From: Neobacillus bataviensis
Lineage (GTDB): Bacteria > Bacillota > Bacilli > Bacillales_B > DSM-18226
Direction of reading: 5' to 3'
Assembly (NCBI RefSeq): GCF_019969725.1
Contig: NZ_JAHXYW010000006.1
Location: 1 to 64,000 of the forward strand
DNA length: 64,000 nt
Shown one piece after another: positions 7,507-17,334 of this stretch; the first letter of the stretch is position 1, and every line of letters starts with the position of its first letter. The notes beneath the pieces were generated by a model. It saw only the letters and a program-made list of their open reading frames with translations, was not told the origin of the DNA and made no database searches. The position numbers and the translations under genes were made by a program.

Positions 7507-8556
7507 ATGAAAGAGTTACAAACCGATTATGCCTTGGAGCACACTATTCCGTATGAAAATTATGTGAGTCCACAAATATTTGAAAAGGAAAAGAAGAAAA
7601 TCTTCCAATCTAGCTGGATCCTTGCAGGACATATGAGCCAAGTGGAGAAAGCAGGGGATTTCTTCACTTTTGATATAGCCGATCAGCCGATAATTATTAG
7701 CAAGGGTAAAAACAATGAATTGAATGCCTTTTACAACATTTGTCCGCATAGAGGGACGATAGTGGAAAAAAGTGAGTGCGGAAATAAAAAGGTTTTCACG
7801 TGTACGTATCACGGCTGGACCTTCCATTTAAACGGAAAATTGAATAAAGCGCCGAACTTTACTACGAATGAAATAGGAAACCATAGCTGTATGACGAAAG
7901 TGAAACTTGAAGTATTTCAGTCTATGATCTTTATCAATTTGAATCCGGATGCAAGACCAATGGCAGAAACCTATGGAGATTTCATGGCCAGTTTGGAAAA
8001 GTACACATTCCTAGATTCATTGAAAAAGATTCGTGTTACACAAAGAGTCATAGATGCTAACTGGAAAGCGGTTGTTGATAACTATTTGGAGTGCGACCAC
8101 TGTAAGATTGCACACCCTGAGTTTTCAAAAACCTTTGACATGAAAAATTACCATATCGATTTACATGCCAATTTCTCGTGTCAATATTCAGAATTAACTA
8201 ATAAATCAAAGGAAGATCAAGGAGATCACGCCAATTTTTATTGGGTGTGGCCCAACTTGATGGTGAGTATCTACCCTGGAAAAGAGGGAAATATGACGAC
8301 AAGCCAAATTTTACCGCTGTCCGCGGATAAAACCCTGGCTATCTATAGCTACTACTTTAAATCCGATGAAATTAGTGAAGAGCAGGAGGAACTGATTCGT
8401 TTCGTGGATCAGGTTAGAGAAGAGGATTTCGACCTTGTGGAGTTATTGCAGAAAGGTTTCCACACGAATGCCTTCAAGTATGGAGTTTATTCTCCGACTG
8501 AGTATGCAATGAAATATTTCCACAATCTTTATGAAAACGCCATCAATGGCCAGTGA
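7507..8556 (+). CDS. Rieske non-haem iron oxygenase, alpha subunit
   Basis: A 349-residue ring-hydroxylating-type oxygenase. The Rieske [2Fe-2S] motif CPHRG...CTYHGW is at about residues 78-100, and the catalytic Fe(II) motif NWKAVVDNYLECDHCKIAHPEF at about 182-203 gives His-x4-His. The bridging residue is Glu, as in CntA/GbcA-type enzymes that act on quaternary amines, rather than the Asp of classical dioxygenases. ATG 7507 follows GAAGGGAG; the sigma-54 promoter excludes the upstream TTG. It is the first gene of the operon. No ferredoxin or reductase partner is encoded in the window. Inferred role: oxidising or cleaving a C-N bond in an amino-acid route; substrate unproven. Confidence 0.88.
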   Translation: MKELQTDYALEHTIPYENYVSPQIFEKEKKKIFQSSWILAGHMSQVEKAGDFFTFDIADQPIIISKGKNNELNAFYNICPHRGTIVEKSECGNKKVFTCTYHGWTFHLNGKLNKAPNFTTNEIGNHSCMTKVKLEVFQSMIFINLNPDARPMAETYGDFMASLEKYTFLDSLKKIRVTQRVIDANWKAVVDNYLECDHCKIAHPEFSKTFDMKNYHIDLHANFSCQYSELTNKSKEDQGDHANFYWVWPNLMVSIYPGKEGNMTTSQILPLSADKTLAIYSYYFKSDEISEEQEELIRFVDQVREEDFDLVELLQKGFHTNAFKYGVYSPTEYAMKYFHNLYENAINGQ

Positions 8557-8601
8557 AGATAAGCTTCTAAGAAATATGATTAGATATGGGAGGACACTAC
8601 A

Positions 8602-10275
8602 ATGAACAATCAAACAGAATTCACGGTTGCAGATGCAATTGTAAAAGAGCTTGTACAAGCAAAGGTGGAAGTAGTATACGGCATCGTCAGTATTCACAAT
8701 TTGCCGATTTATGATGCGATGCTGCGTGAAGGGAGCATCCGTATGGTCACTGCCCGTGGTGAAAGTGGAGCAGTCAACATGGCCGATGCCTATGCACGTG
8801 CTACAGGGAAATTGGGCGTTGTTTTAACAAGTACTGGTGCAGGAGCAGGGAACGGCGCGGGTGCATTGACGGAAACATGGAACTCAGGAACGCCATTATT
8901 GCACATTACCGGGGAGGCTGATTCCAATTATATTGGAACAGATCAACGTTATATTCACGAAGCGAAGGATCAGCTGAAAATGATGGATGGTGCAAACAAA
9001 TCTGCCCATTTGTTGAAGCGGCCAAAGCAAATCACACCGTTTATTAGGAAAGCGATCAATGAGGCGCTGACTGTTCCTACAGGTCCGGTAACGATTTCCA
9101 TTCCAACAAATTTTCAGGCGCAGATCATTCCAAATAATCAATTGATTGAAGTGGAAACCGTTCAAGACCCAAAAGTGAAAATAAACATTCCGGCTGATAT
9201 TGGGGAAAAAATCGCCGCCGCAAAAAGACCGGTCATCTGGGCAGGACATGGAGTGATTGCTTCAGGGGCGTCAGAGGAACTCCAAACGTTAGTAGATAAC
9301 ATACAGCCTGCTGTCATTACAAGCGAGTCCGGTAAAGGGGCCATCCCTGAAAATCATCCGCTTTGCATCGGCAACTTTGTGGCTACACCACAAGTGAAGG
9401 AACTGCTGGAAAAGTCGGATCTTCTCATTAGTATTGGGGTCCGGTTCCGGGGCGGGGAAACATATAACTGGACACTTCCGGTACCTGAAAATCATATCAA
9501 TATCGATTTGAATCCAAATGCATTTAACCGCAACTTTGATACGTTGTATACACTGGTCGGAGATGCCAAGGCCGTTTTACAAGAGATCAACAGTGTTTTG
9601 ACTAATAAGAAGATCCAGCCTGATCCAGCTTATGTGGATGAAGTGAAGTCTGCCCGTCAAGGTGTCCGTGATGACCTCCGCAGCCAAATCGGGCCATATG
9701 GTGAAGTTGCTGATATCATGCGTGAACTGCTGCCCGAGAGTACGGTCCTGGTAACGGACGTGACCATTCCTGGATACACTTGGGGGAATAAATTGTTCGA
9801 CATTTACGAACCAAGGAATTACCTTTACATGACCGGTGGTGGAATCGGTCAAGGCTTGCCAATGGCAATTGGCGCCCAAATCGGTCAGCCGGATAAGAAG
9901 GTTGTTCTGATTGCGGGTGACGGTGGATTCATGGTGAATGCTAGTGAGATGATTACCGCAATTCAGGAAGATGCGCCGATTATTATCCTATTATTCGATG
10001 ATGGCGGTTACGGGATCTTAAGATACTACCAAGAAGCAGCATATGGCAGACGCACATCCGTTGATTTGAAAAACCCGGATTTCGTCATGATGGCAAAATC
10101 AATGGGCTTCGAATCTGAGAAAGTACGCTCGGTCAATGAATTTAAAGAAGGATTAGCAAATGCAGTCAAAAGCAATAAACCTTATATGGTTGTAGTAGAT
10201 GTAGAGGCAGTAGGTGTATTGGAATACAAGGATTCAGATGAATATATTGCATCATTCCGTCCAAAACACGGATAA
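8602..10275 (+). CDS. Thiamine diphosphate-dependent 2-oxo acid decarboxylase-like enzyme
   Basis: A 557-residue member of the acetolactate synthase / benzoylformate decarboxylase superfamily. The Pyr domain has the cofactor-activating Glu at about residue 54 (ARGESGAV); the PP domain has GDGG at 439-442 and ends its Mg/ThDP motif in FDDGGYG. No regulatory subunit gene is near, which argues against acetolactate synthase. GGGAGG precedes ATG. Placed between an oxygenase, an aldehyde dehydrogenase and an amino acid dehydrogenase, it most likely decarboxylates a 2-oxo acid to an aldehyde. The proposed substrate, 2-oxo-6-aminohexanoate or a methylated form, is inference. Confidence 0.85.
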   Translation: MNNQTEFTVADAIVKELVQAKVEVVYGIVSIHNLPIYDAMLREGSIRMVTARGESGAVNMADAYARATGKLGVVLTSTGAGAGNGAGALTETWNSGTPLLHITGEADSNYIGTDQRYIHEAKDQLKMMDGANKSAHLLKRPKQITPFIRKAINEALTVPTGPVTISIPTNFQAQIIPNNQLIEVETVQDPKVKINIPADIGEKIAAAKRPVIWAGHGVIASGASEELQTLVDNIQPAVITSESGKGAIPENHPLCIGNFVATPQVKELLEKSDLLISIGVRFRGGETYNWTLPVPENHINIDLNPNAFNRNFDTLYTLVGDAKAVLQEINSVLTNKKIQPDPAYVDEVKSARQGVRDDLRSQIGPYGEVADIMRELLPESTVLVTDVTIPGYTWGNKLFDIYEPRNYLYMTGGGIGQGLPMAIGAQIGQPDKKVVLIAGDGGFMVNASEMITAIQEDAPIIILLFDDGGYGILRYYQEAAYGRRTSVDLKNPDFVMMAKSMGFESEKVRSVNEFKEGLANAVKSNKPYMVVVDVEAVGVLEYKDSDEYIASFRPKHG

Positions 10276-10331
10276 TTTCCTAACTTCAGCAATTGATAGA
10301 CTATAAGCCTACTGATAGGGGGAACAAAGCT

Positions 10332-11804
10332 TTGGTAATAGAATTGAAACATTATATGAACGGGAATTGGATTGAATCTAGTAATCCGGAAAAAATGGAT
10401 ATTATTAATCCTGCCACACAGGAAGTCATTGCCAGGGCTCCGTTAGGAACAAAAGAAGAAACGAACGAAGCTATTAAAATAGCAAAGAAAACATTTGAAA
10501 GCGCTGTGTGGTCGGGTCAATCACCAATGGAGCGGGCGGCCGTTTTACTTCAGATTGCTGATAAATTGCAGGAAAACATAGATGTGTTAACCGATTTAGA
10601 AGTACAGAATAACGGAAAGACGAGAAGAGAAGCACAGTCAGATGCAGAGGAAGCCGCTTCTACCTTCCGTTATTATGCAGGTCTGCTTACGATGCCTAAT
10701 GGCCAATCGTATGAAGCTTCCGGGGATATGCAGACATTAATCGTGAAGGAACCAATGGGTGTTGCCGGATTGATTGTTCCATGGAATTTTCCTTTATTGA
10801 TGAGTGTTTGGAAGATCGCACCGGCGTTGGCAGCGGGTAATAGCATTCTTCTAAAGCCGGCGGAAATTACGCCGATGACAGCGGTAAAATTGTTTGAACT
10901 GATGGATGAGACCGATTTGCCAAAAGGGGCAGCTAATCTGATTATGGGAATCGGATCAGTAGTGGGCCAGACGATTGCCGAAAGTAATGAGGTAGATATT
11001 GTTTCCTTTACTGGAAGTACAGAAGTCGGCCGTCGGATCATGCAGGCGGCAACAGGTAATTTGAAAAAAGTGTCCCTTGAGTTAGGAGGGAAATCTCCGA
11101 ACATTATCTTTGATGATGCGGATATGGAAACAGCCGTTGATTATGCCCTATTCGGCATTTTTCTGGGCTCAGGGCAAGTTTGTTCTTCGGGGAGCCGTCT
11201 TCTTGTCCAAGAGGGGATCTACGATACCTTTGTGGAGAAATTTGTAGAAAAGGCAAAAGGGATTAGGGTTGGCCCCGGAAATGATGAACATTCCCAAATG
11301 GGTGCCATTGTCGGCGAAAAGCATTTTGAAAGTATACTAGAGTACATTCGGATTGGGAAAGAAGAAGGAGCAACCCTTGTTCTTGGTGGTAATCGAATAG
11401 AGAAAGATGGAATGGATAGAGGATTTTTCATCGAACCTACCGTCTTTACGCATGTAACAAGCGATATGAGGATTGTCAGAGAAGAAATCTTTGGCCCCGT
11501 TGTTGCCATTCAGAAATTCAAAGATGAAGAAGAGGCTGTCAAGATCGCCAATGACACAGACTATGGACTTGCAGGAGCGGTTTTCTCTACCGATCATAAC
11601 AAGGCCATGCGAGTCATCAAAAGGGTCCGTGCCGGTATTACATGGGTGAACGCTTACCATCTCACAAATATTCAAGCGCCGTGGGGAGGCTATAAACAAA
11701 GCGGCATCGGCAGAAGCCTTAGTACGTACGGATTGGACGAATACCAAGAAACGAAACAGATTAACATTCATTTGGAACCAAAGCCAATAGGCTGGTTTGA
11801 ATAG
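10332..11804 (+). CDS. NAD(P)-dependent aldehyde dehydrogenase
   Basis: A 490-residue aldehyde dehydrogenase. It has the PWNFPLLM oxyanion/NAD region, FTGSTEVG, general-base Glu in SLELGGKSPN, and the catalytic Cys at about residue 284 (GSGQVCSSGSR). TTG at 10332 follows AGGGGGAA by about 8 nt; the longer frame from 10293 lacks a ribosome site. It resembles betaine-aldehyde / aminoaldehyde dehydrogenases. Following the ThDP decarboxylase, it probably oxidises the aldehyde product to an acid, for example 5-aminopentanal to 5-aminovalerate; that is inference. Confidence 0.88.
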   Translation: MVIELKHYMNGNWIESSNPEKMDIINPATQEVIARAPLGTKEETNEAIKIAKKTFESAVWSGQSPMERAAVLLQIADKLQENIDVLTDLEVQNNGKTRREAQSDAEEAASTFRYYAGLLTMPNGQSYEASGDMQTLIVKEPMGVAGLIVPWNFPLLMSVWKIAPALAAGNSILLKPAEITPMTAVKLFELMDETDLPKGAANLIMGIGSVVGQTIAESNEVDIVSFTGSTEVGRRIMQAATGNLKKVSLELGGKSPNIIFDDADMETAVDYALFGIFLGSGQVCSSGSRLLVQEGIYDTFVEKFVEKAKGIRVGPGNDEHSQMGAIVGEKHFESILEYIRIGKEEGATLVLGGNRIEKDGMDRGFFIEPTVFTHVTSDMRIVREEIFGPVVAIQKFKDEEEAVKIANDTDYGLAGAVFSTDHNKAMRVIKRVRAGITWVNAYHLTNIQAPWGGYKQSGIGRSLSTYGLDEYQETKQINIHLEPKPIGWFE

Positions 11805-11844
11805 GTACTTACCGTGAAGGGATAAATCTTTGGGAGGGATTGGA

Positions 11845-13020
11845 ATGACTAAACCATATTTAGTTGTCGAGTGGAATGATACGGAAACGGATGCACAGGG
11901 GTGGCTTGTAGTTCATAATCTCGTAAAGGGATATACAGGCGGCGGCACGAGAATGCATCCGACTGTAACAAAAGAAGAGGTGGAAAGATTAGCCCAAGCA
12001 ATGGCTTATAAGTATGTTGCTAGTGACAGCGGAACGACCGGTGGATGTAAAGCAGGTATTAAGTATGATTACAAAGCTCCAGATGCTTATGCCGTCTTAC
12101 GAAGATTTTTAATTGCGATGATGCCTTATATCGATAACGGTGTATCTTTAGGAAGTGATCTTGGTACGAAATATGAAGATGTCCTCCAAATCTTTAACGA
12201 ATTTGGCATTGATATCCCTCTAACAAAATCAATGAAACAAGATCCTGCGATTCTTCAAGGGATAAAGGATTTTGATGGACTGATGAAAACAAGAATGGAT
12301 GGATTGCTTTTAAATGATGCTGTTACAGGATATGGTGTTGCCTTTTCGGCAGATGAAGCTTGGAAGTTTAAAAATGGCAAGGACGGAGCAAAGGTTGTCA
12401 TCCAAGGCTTCGGCTGTGTAGGAGCCAGCTGCGCATTAAAACTGTCTCAATTAGGTTATAAAATCGTGGGAATTTCAGATGCGAATCTGTTAGTCACATG
12501 TGAAGAAGGATTGGATATTCAAACCCTAATTGACCATAAAAATGTATATGGCGAAATGGATACCAATTATTTTGAACCGAACTATACGGTAAGGCCAAAC
12601 TCCGACTGGCTGGATGTAGATTGCGATATTCTCATCCCGTGTGCGTTAGAGGATGTTATTAACCAGTCTAATGCAGATACGGTAAAAGCCAGCTTGATTG
12701 TGGAAGCAGCTAATATCCCAGTCTCTTCCGAAGGAGATGAAATCATCAAACAAAGAGGAATTGACATCGTCAATGATTTTGTTGCGAACCTAGGGGCCAT
12801 CAGATTTTATGACGCTGTGATTTTTGGACTGGTCAAACCAGACCCACAGGCTGTAATGGATGATATTGAAAAGCTATGCCGAAAAAATACGATTCAACTA
12901 TTTTCAGAAGCGAAGAAACAAAACAGATATCAGCGAGATGTTGCGTATGAAATCTTTAAGCCAGAAGTCAGTGATTTATTAGAGTTTGCTGATCCGTCTG
13001 AAAAAGCAGCAGTCAGATAA
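11845..13020 (+). CDS. Glu/Leu/Phe/Val-type amino acid dehydrogenase
   Basis: A 391-residue member of the amino acid dehydrogenase superfamily. The N-terminal substrate domain has GGGTRMHP and the catalytic Lys at about residue 69 (TGGCKAG); the Rossmann domain has VIQGFGCVGAS (about 183-193). The opening PYLVVEWNDTETDAQGWLVV marks a poorly characterised subfamily different from true glutamate dehydrogenase. ATG 11845 follows GGGAGG; a TTG at 11830 overlaps that site. In context it would deaminate the transported amino acid to its 2-oxo acid and deliver NADH. Lysine is suggested by the permease, not shown. Confidence 0.85.
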   Translation: MTKPYLVVEWNDTETDAQGWLVVHNLVKGYTGGGTRMHPTVTKEEVERLAQAMAYKYVASDSGTTGGCKAGIKYDYKAPDAYAVLRRFLIAMMPYIDNGVSLGSDLGTKYEDVLQIFNEFGIDIPLTKSMKQDPAILQGIKDFDGLMKTRMDGLLLNDAVTGYGVAFSADEAWKFKNGKDGAKVVIQGFGCVGASCALKLSQLGYKIVGISDANLLVTCEEGLDIQTLIDHKNVYGEMDTNYFEPNYTVRPNSDWLDVDCDILIPCALEDVINQSNADTVKASLIVEAANIPVSSEGDEIIKQRGIDIVNDFVANLGAIRFYDAVIFGLVKPDPQAVMDDIEKLCRKNTIQLFSEAKKQNRYQRDVAYEIFKPEVSDLLEFADPSEKAAVR

Positions 13021-13061
13021 GCAGTTCATTCATAGGGATAGAAAAATAAAGGGGGAATTAG

Positions 13062-14486
13062 ATGAAACCAGAACAGGGAAGTCAACCAAAAGAATTAAAA
13101 CGTTCGATGAAAAGCAGACATTTATTTATGCTTTCGATAGGGGGAGTCATTGGTACGGGTCTTTTCCTAGGGTCCGGGTATGCGATTGGTCAGGCTGGAC
13201 CTATGGGAGCGATCACGGCCTATTTATTCGGCGGTTTACTGATGTACATGGTTATGGTTTGTCTAGGAGAGCTATCGGTAGTGATGCCAGTCTCCGGTTC
13301 TTTTCAGGCCCATGCAGAGCGCTTTATCGGCCCTGCTTCTGGGTTTATGATCGGCTGGACTTACTGGTTAAGCTGGGCTATCTATGTAGGTCTAGAATTT
13401 ATCGCTGCCGGTTTGCTCATGGCCAGATGGTTTCCTGATGTACCAGTATGGGTGTGGTGCGCCGTTTTCACCTTGATTTTATTTGGAATAAACGCTTTGA
13501 CAACAAGAAGCTTTGCTGAGATGGAATATTGGTTCTCTGCCATAAAAATATTGGCCGTACTCTTTTTTATCGTGGTTGGAGGGGCTGCAATATTCGGATT
13601 GGTTTCGATCAAGGGGCAATCTGCTCCATTCCTTTCAAACTTTATTGGTGATGGATTATTTCCAAAGGGATTCATCGGTATATTTATATCAATCATGACA
13701 GTCGTCTATTCTTTTATGGGTTCGGAAATCATGGGGGTTGCAGCAGGGGAGACAGAGGAGCCCGAAAAGAGTATCCCAAAAGCAATCCGGAGTATCATTG
13801 TCCGTATTTTACTTTTCTATGTGCTGGCAACTTTTGTGTTATCAGCCATTGTTCCATGGAAAAAAGCAGGTGTACTTGAAAGCCCGTTTGTAACAGTATT
13901 CGATATGATTGGTATTCCTTATGCGGCGGATATTATGAACTTCGTTATTTTAACGGCTATTCTTTCCGTTGGGAACACAGGTTTATTTGCTTGTACGAGA
14001 ATTCTTTTTTCTCTTTCCCAAAGCGGTCAAGCTCCCCGTGTGTTCGGAAAGGTAAACAAGCGTGGGGTACCTATGAATGCCTTGCTTGTTACACTTGTTT
14101 TTGCCTTACTATCGTTGCTTACTAGTGTCATAGCAGAGGAAACATTATTTGTGGTGCTGTTGGCTATCAGCGGGGTTGGAGGGGTCGTTACATGGATGGC
14201 GATCGCTCTTGCACAGTATAAATTCCGCAAACAGTATATGGCGGATGGAGGAAGCTTGAAGGATTTAAAATTTAAAGTACCTTTCTTTCCTCTCCTTCCA
14301 ATTCTGTGCCTCATCATGTGCGCAGGGATCGTTGTGTTTACCGCATTCGATGCAGCCCAGCGGACATCACTGTATATAGGATTTGGCTTTGTTGCCGCTT
14401 GTTATATTTTTTACTATTTTAAATTTACTAGAAAGAAAAGCGATGCAACTGTCTTATCAAAGGAGCAGCCTGATAAGGTAGTGTAA
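13062..14486 (+). CDS. Amino acid permease, LysP-like (APC/AAT family)
   Basis: A 474-residue transporter with about 12 transmembrane segments. The substrate-binding unwound helix IGGVIGTGLFLGSG is at about residues 26-39. MARWFPDVPVWVW, EYWFSAIKI, and AAGETEEPEKSIPKAIRS strongly resemble the lysine permease LysP and relatives (GabP, RocE). GGGGGAATT precedes ATG. It lies within the operon, 42 bp after the dehydrogenase, and probably supplies its substrate. LysP-like is by remembered family resemblance; specificity is untested. Confidence 0.85.
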   Translation: MKPEQGSQPKELKRSMKSRHLFMLSIGGVIGTGLFLGSGYAIGQAGPMGAITAYLFGGLLMYMVMVCLGELSVVMPVSGSFQAHAERFIGPASGFMIGWTYWLSWAIYVGLEFIAAGLLMARWFPDVPVWVWCAVFTLILFGINALTTRSFAEMEYWFSAIKILAVLFFIVVGGAAIFGLVSIKGQSAPFLSNFIGDGLFPKGFIGIFISIMTVVYSFMGSEIMGVAAGETEEPEKSIPKAIRSIIVRILLFYVLATFVLSAIVPWKKAGVLESPFVTVFDMIGIPYAADIMNFVILTAILSVGNTGLFACTRILFSLSQSGQAPRVFGKVNKRGVPMNALLVTLVFALLSLLTSVIAEETLFVVLLAISGVGGVVTWMAIALAQYKFRKQYMADGGSLKDLKFKVPFFPLLPILCLIMCAGIVVFTAFDAAQRTSLYIGFGFVAACYIFYYFKFTRKKSDATVLSKEQPDKVV

Positions 14487-14613
14487 TAGACTTCGAATTG
14501 TCGGAAGATTCAAATAACGACTGCTAGTGTGAAAGATGATGCTGATATTAGCAATCCAGCATAAAGGAAAAGGTGAAAAAGAGAATAATAGATGATTTTA
14601 GGAGGATTTATGG

Positions 14614-16059
14614 ATGCGTCATTTAAATTACATTAACGGACAATGGAAAGAGCCGTCTACAAAGGAATATAAAGAAAACCTGAGTCCACATAACAGTGAA
14701 AGCTTAGGGGAATTCCCATCCAGTGCCCCGGCTGATGTACACGACGCGGCAGCTGCTGCAAAAAGAGCCTTTCCAGCTTGGAAAAAACTCTCCATTCAAC
14801 AAAGGGCAGCTTATTTACAAAGGGCAGCGGCTTTTTTGAAAGAAAACATAGAGGAAATAGGACGGGATCTTATTAAGGAAGAGGGAAAAGCATTTTCAGA
14901 AGGGATGGGGGAGGCGAACCGCGCAGTAAGCATCCTCGAGTATTTTGCAGCTGAAGCACGGCAGCCGCTTGGTGACGTCATACCGTCCGCTAGTGAGAAA
15001 ACATTTTTGTATACGACGCGTACACCCTTAGGTCCTGTCGGATTAATTACACCATGGAATTTTCCTATTGCCATCCCAGTATGGAAGATGGCCCCAGCTC
15101 TTATCTATGGAAACACAGTGGTGATTAAGCCTGCTGATTTAACGCCGAAATCTGTTTATTACGTCATGAAAGCTTTTGATGAAGCAGGTCTGCCAGCAGG
15201 TGTCCTTAATTGTGTATTCGGCAGAGGCTCTGTTATTGGGAATGAATTGGTGAAACATCCAGATATAAAAGCGATTTCTTTCACCGGTTCGAACCAAGTA
15301 GGACGGCAGATTCAAAAACAGGCTGTAGAACACGGGAAAAAGGTACAGATGGAAATGGGAGGGAAGAATCCGCTTGTTGTTCTAAATGATGCAGATCTTG
15401 ATAGAGCAGTTGAAATAACTGTAGGCGGAGCCTTTAAATCTACTGGCCAAAAATGTACAGCAACTAGTCGTGTGATTGTCCAAGAAGGGATTTACGAGTC
15501 ATTTCGTGACCTGCTAGTAAAGCGGACGAAGGAATTAACAATAGGTAATCCGCTTCACGAGGGAACCTATATCGGACCCGCCGTATCAAAAGCACAGCTT
15601 GATGGTGTGCTCGAAATGATTGAAGCAGGGAAATCAGAAGCAACACTGCTTTGCGGTGGAGGGATTCCGGAAGAGGAAGAATTAAAAAATGGTTTTTATG
15701 TAAAACCAACAATCTTTGAAAATGTGCCTCGTGACGCGCGAATTGCCCGTGAAGAAATTTTTGGTCCAGTTCTTTCCTTATTTAAAGTCAAAGATTACGA
15801 AGAAGCAGTGGAAATGGCAAATGAGACGGAATTTGGTCTTAGCGCAGCCATCTGCACCAACAACCTGACATTGGCCCGCCGCTTTGTTGAAGACGCGGAA
15901 GTAGGACTTGTACATGTTAACTCGGAAACTTCAGGAGCAGAACCACAAATGCCTTTTGGCGGCGTTAAAAATTCCAGTTCAGGAAGCCGCGAGCAGGGAA
16001 AAGCGGCTATTGAGTTTTATACAGAAGTGAAGACTGTTTATATGGATCCAGTGGTATAA
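14614..16059 (+). CDS. Semialdehyde dehydrogenase, GabD / YcbD type
   Basis: A 481-residue aldehyde dehydrogenase. Motifs are PWNFPIAIPVWKMAPAL, FTGSNQVG, general-base Glu in MEMGGKNPL, and catalytic Cys at about 281 (TGQKCTATSR). The C-terminal FGGVKNSSSGSREQGK resembles 2-oxoglutarate-semialdehyde (YcbD-type) and glutarate/succinate-semialdehyde dehydrogenases. AGGAGG precedes ATG. A 127-bp gap separates it from the permease without a visible terminator. Being followed directly by LhgO, and then CsiD, it most simply makes glutarate from glutarate semialdehyde. Confidence 0.87.
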   Translation: MRHLNYINGQWKEPSTKEYKENLSPHNSESLGEFPSSAPADVHDAAAAAKRAFPAWKKLSIQQRAAYLQRAAAFLKENIEEIGRDLIKEEGKAFSEGMGEANRAVSILEYFAAEARQPLGDVIPSASEKTFLYTTRTPLGPVGLITPWNFPIAIPVWKMAPALIYGNTVVIKPADLTPKSVYYVMKAFDEAGLPAGVLNCVFGRGSVIGNELVKHPDIKAISFTGSNQVGRQIQKQAVEHGKKVQMEMGGKNPLVVLNDADLDRAVEITVGGAFKSTGQKCTATSRVIVQEGIYESFRDLLVKRTKELTIGNPLHEGTYIGPAVSKAQLDGVLEMIEAGKSEATLLCGGGIPEEEELKNGFYVKPTIFENVPRDARIAREEIFGPVLSLFKVKDYEEAVEMANETEFGLSAAICTNNLTLARRFVEDAEVGLVHVNSETSGAEPQMPFGGVKNSSSGSREQGKAAIEFYTEVKTVYMDPVV

Positions 16060-16086
16060 GGTGAATCAAAACGGAGAGGGGTCCTA

Positions 16087-17307
16087 TTGAAAATGTATGA
16101 TTTTGCAATAGTGGGCGGAGGAATTGTGGGTTTATCAACAGGGATGGCCATTTATGAGCGTTTTCCCAATGCAAAGGTTGTCGTCATTGAGAAGGAATCC
16201 GGTGTTGCGGAACATCAAACCGGACATAATAGCGGCGTGATTCATTCCGGCATTTATTATAAGCCCGGCAGTTTCAAAGCCCGGTTTGCCCGCCAAGGAA
16301 GTAAATCGATGATCGTCTTCTGCCAAACACATGGAATAGACCATGATATTTGCGGAAAAGTAATCGTTGCAACGAAACAAGAGGAATTACCGCTTCTTGA
16401 AAATTTATATAAACGAGGGCTTGAAAATGAATTAGCTATTCATAGAATCGGTTCAGAGGAATTAAAGGAAATTGAACCACATGTTAATGGATTAGGCGCA
16501 ATCCGCGTTCCGATGGCTGGCATCGTAAATTACAGACAAGTTAGTGAAAAGTTCGCCGAACTGATCCAAAAGAGTGGCGGAGAGATTCATCTAAATACAA
16601 AAGTGGAGAAAATGCATGAGGAATCGGATCAAGTAATCATTGAAACGAATCGCGGAATATTAAAAGCTGGAATGGTCATTAACTGTGCCGGGCTTCACAG
16701 CGATCGTGTAGCTTTAGCAACCGGATATAAAACTGATATGAAGATTTTGCCTTTTAGAGGCGAGTATTACAAATTAAAACCTGAAAAGCGCTATCTAGTA
16801 AAAAATTTAATTTATCCGGTGCCAAACCCAAAGTTCCCGTTTCTGGGGGTTCATTTTACCAGAATGATCAGCGGTGAAGTCGATGCAGGACCAAATGCTG
16901 TGCTTAGCTTTAAACGGGAAGGATACAGAAAGACAGATTTTAATGCAAAGGATTTAATAGAATCATTAAGCTTTCCTGGATTATGGAAAATGGCCGGGAA
17001 GTTTGCGAGAGAGGGGCTGGATGAATATATTCGCTCCTTCAGCAAGAAACAATTTACAAAGAGCCTTCAGGAACTGATTCCTGAAATCCAAGAAGATGAT
17101 TTAATCCCTGCACCTGCAGGAGTCCGTGCTCAAGCATTAAGGAGCGATGGAAATATGGTGGATGACTTCCATATCATTCAAGGAAAACGAACAATCCATG
17201 TATGCAACGCGCCATCTCCTGCTGCAACGGCCTCCATCGAAATAGGAAAAGAAGTTGTGAATAGAATACCAGAACAAACAAACTTAAAAGTAGCTACATT
17301 CGTTTAA
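16087..17307 (+). CDS. lhgO: L-2-hydroxyglutarate oxidase/dehydrogenase
   Basis: A 406-residue FAD enzyme of the DAO family. The N-terminal dinucleotide fold is FAIVGGGIVGLS. HQTGHNSGVIHSGIYY (about residues 44-59) and PFRGEYYKL are diagnostic of LhgO/L2HGDH, which oxidises L-2-hydroxyglutarate to 2-oxoglutarate and passes electrons to the quinone pool. TTG at 16087 and ATG at 16093 are both possible; GAGAGGGG is closer to optimal for TTG. Pairing with CsiD (17990) reproduces the E. coli glutarate route. Confidence 0.92.
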   Translation: MKMYDFAIVGGGIVGLSTGMAIYERFPNAKVVVIEKESGVAEHQTGHNSGVIHSGIYYKPGSFKARFARQGSKSMIVFCQTHGIDHDICGKVIVATKQEELPLLENLYKRGLENELAIHRIGSEELKEIEPHVNGLGAIRVPMAGIVNYRQVSEKFAELIQKSGGEIHLNTKVEKMHEESDQVIIETNRGILKAGMVINCAGLHSDRVALATGYKTDMKILPFRGEYYKLKPEKRYLVKNLIYPVPNPKFPFLGVHFTRMISGEVDAGPNAVLSFKREGYRKTDFNAKDLIESLSFPGLWKMAGKFAREGLDEYIRSFSKKQFTKSLQELIPEIQEDDLIPAPAGVRAQALRSDGNMVDDFHIIQGKRTIHVCNAPSPAATASIEIGKEVVNRIPEQTNLKVATFV

Positions 17308-17334
17308 ATATTTCTTTCGAGAGGAAGGCCCAAT

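Noticed and set aside
8602..10275. Acetolactate synthase large subunit (ilvB)
   Set aside because: No ilvN-type small subunit or branched-chain genes are near, and the neighbours are catabolic; a decarboxylase role fits better.
11845..13020. Classical glutamate dehydrogenase (gudB/rocG)
   Set aside because: The N-terminal region and the TGGCKAG site differ from the GGAKGG of true glutamate dehydrogenases.
13382..13696. Minus-strand frames within the permease and dehydrogenase genes
   Set aside because: They overlap strongly supported enzyme genes and show no start signals.
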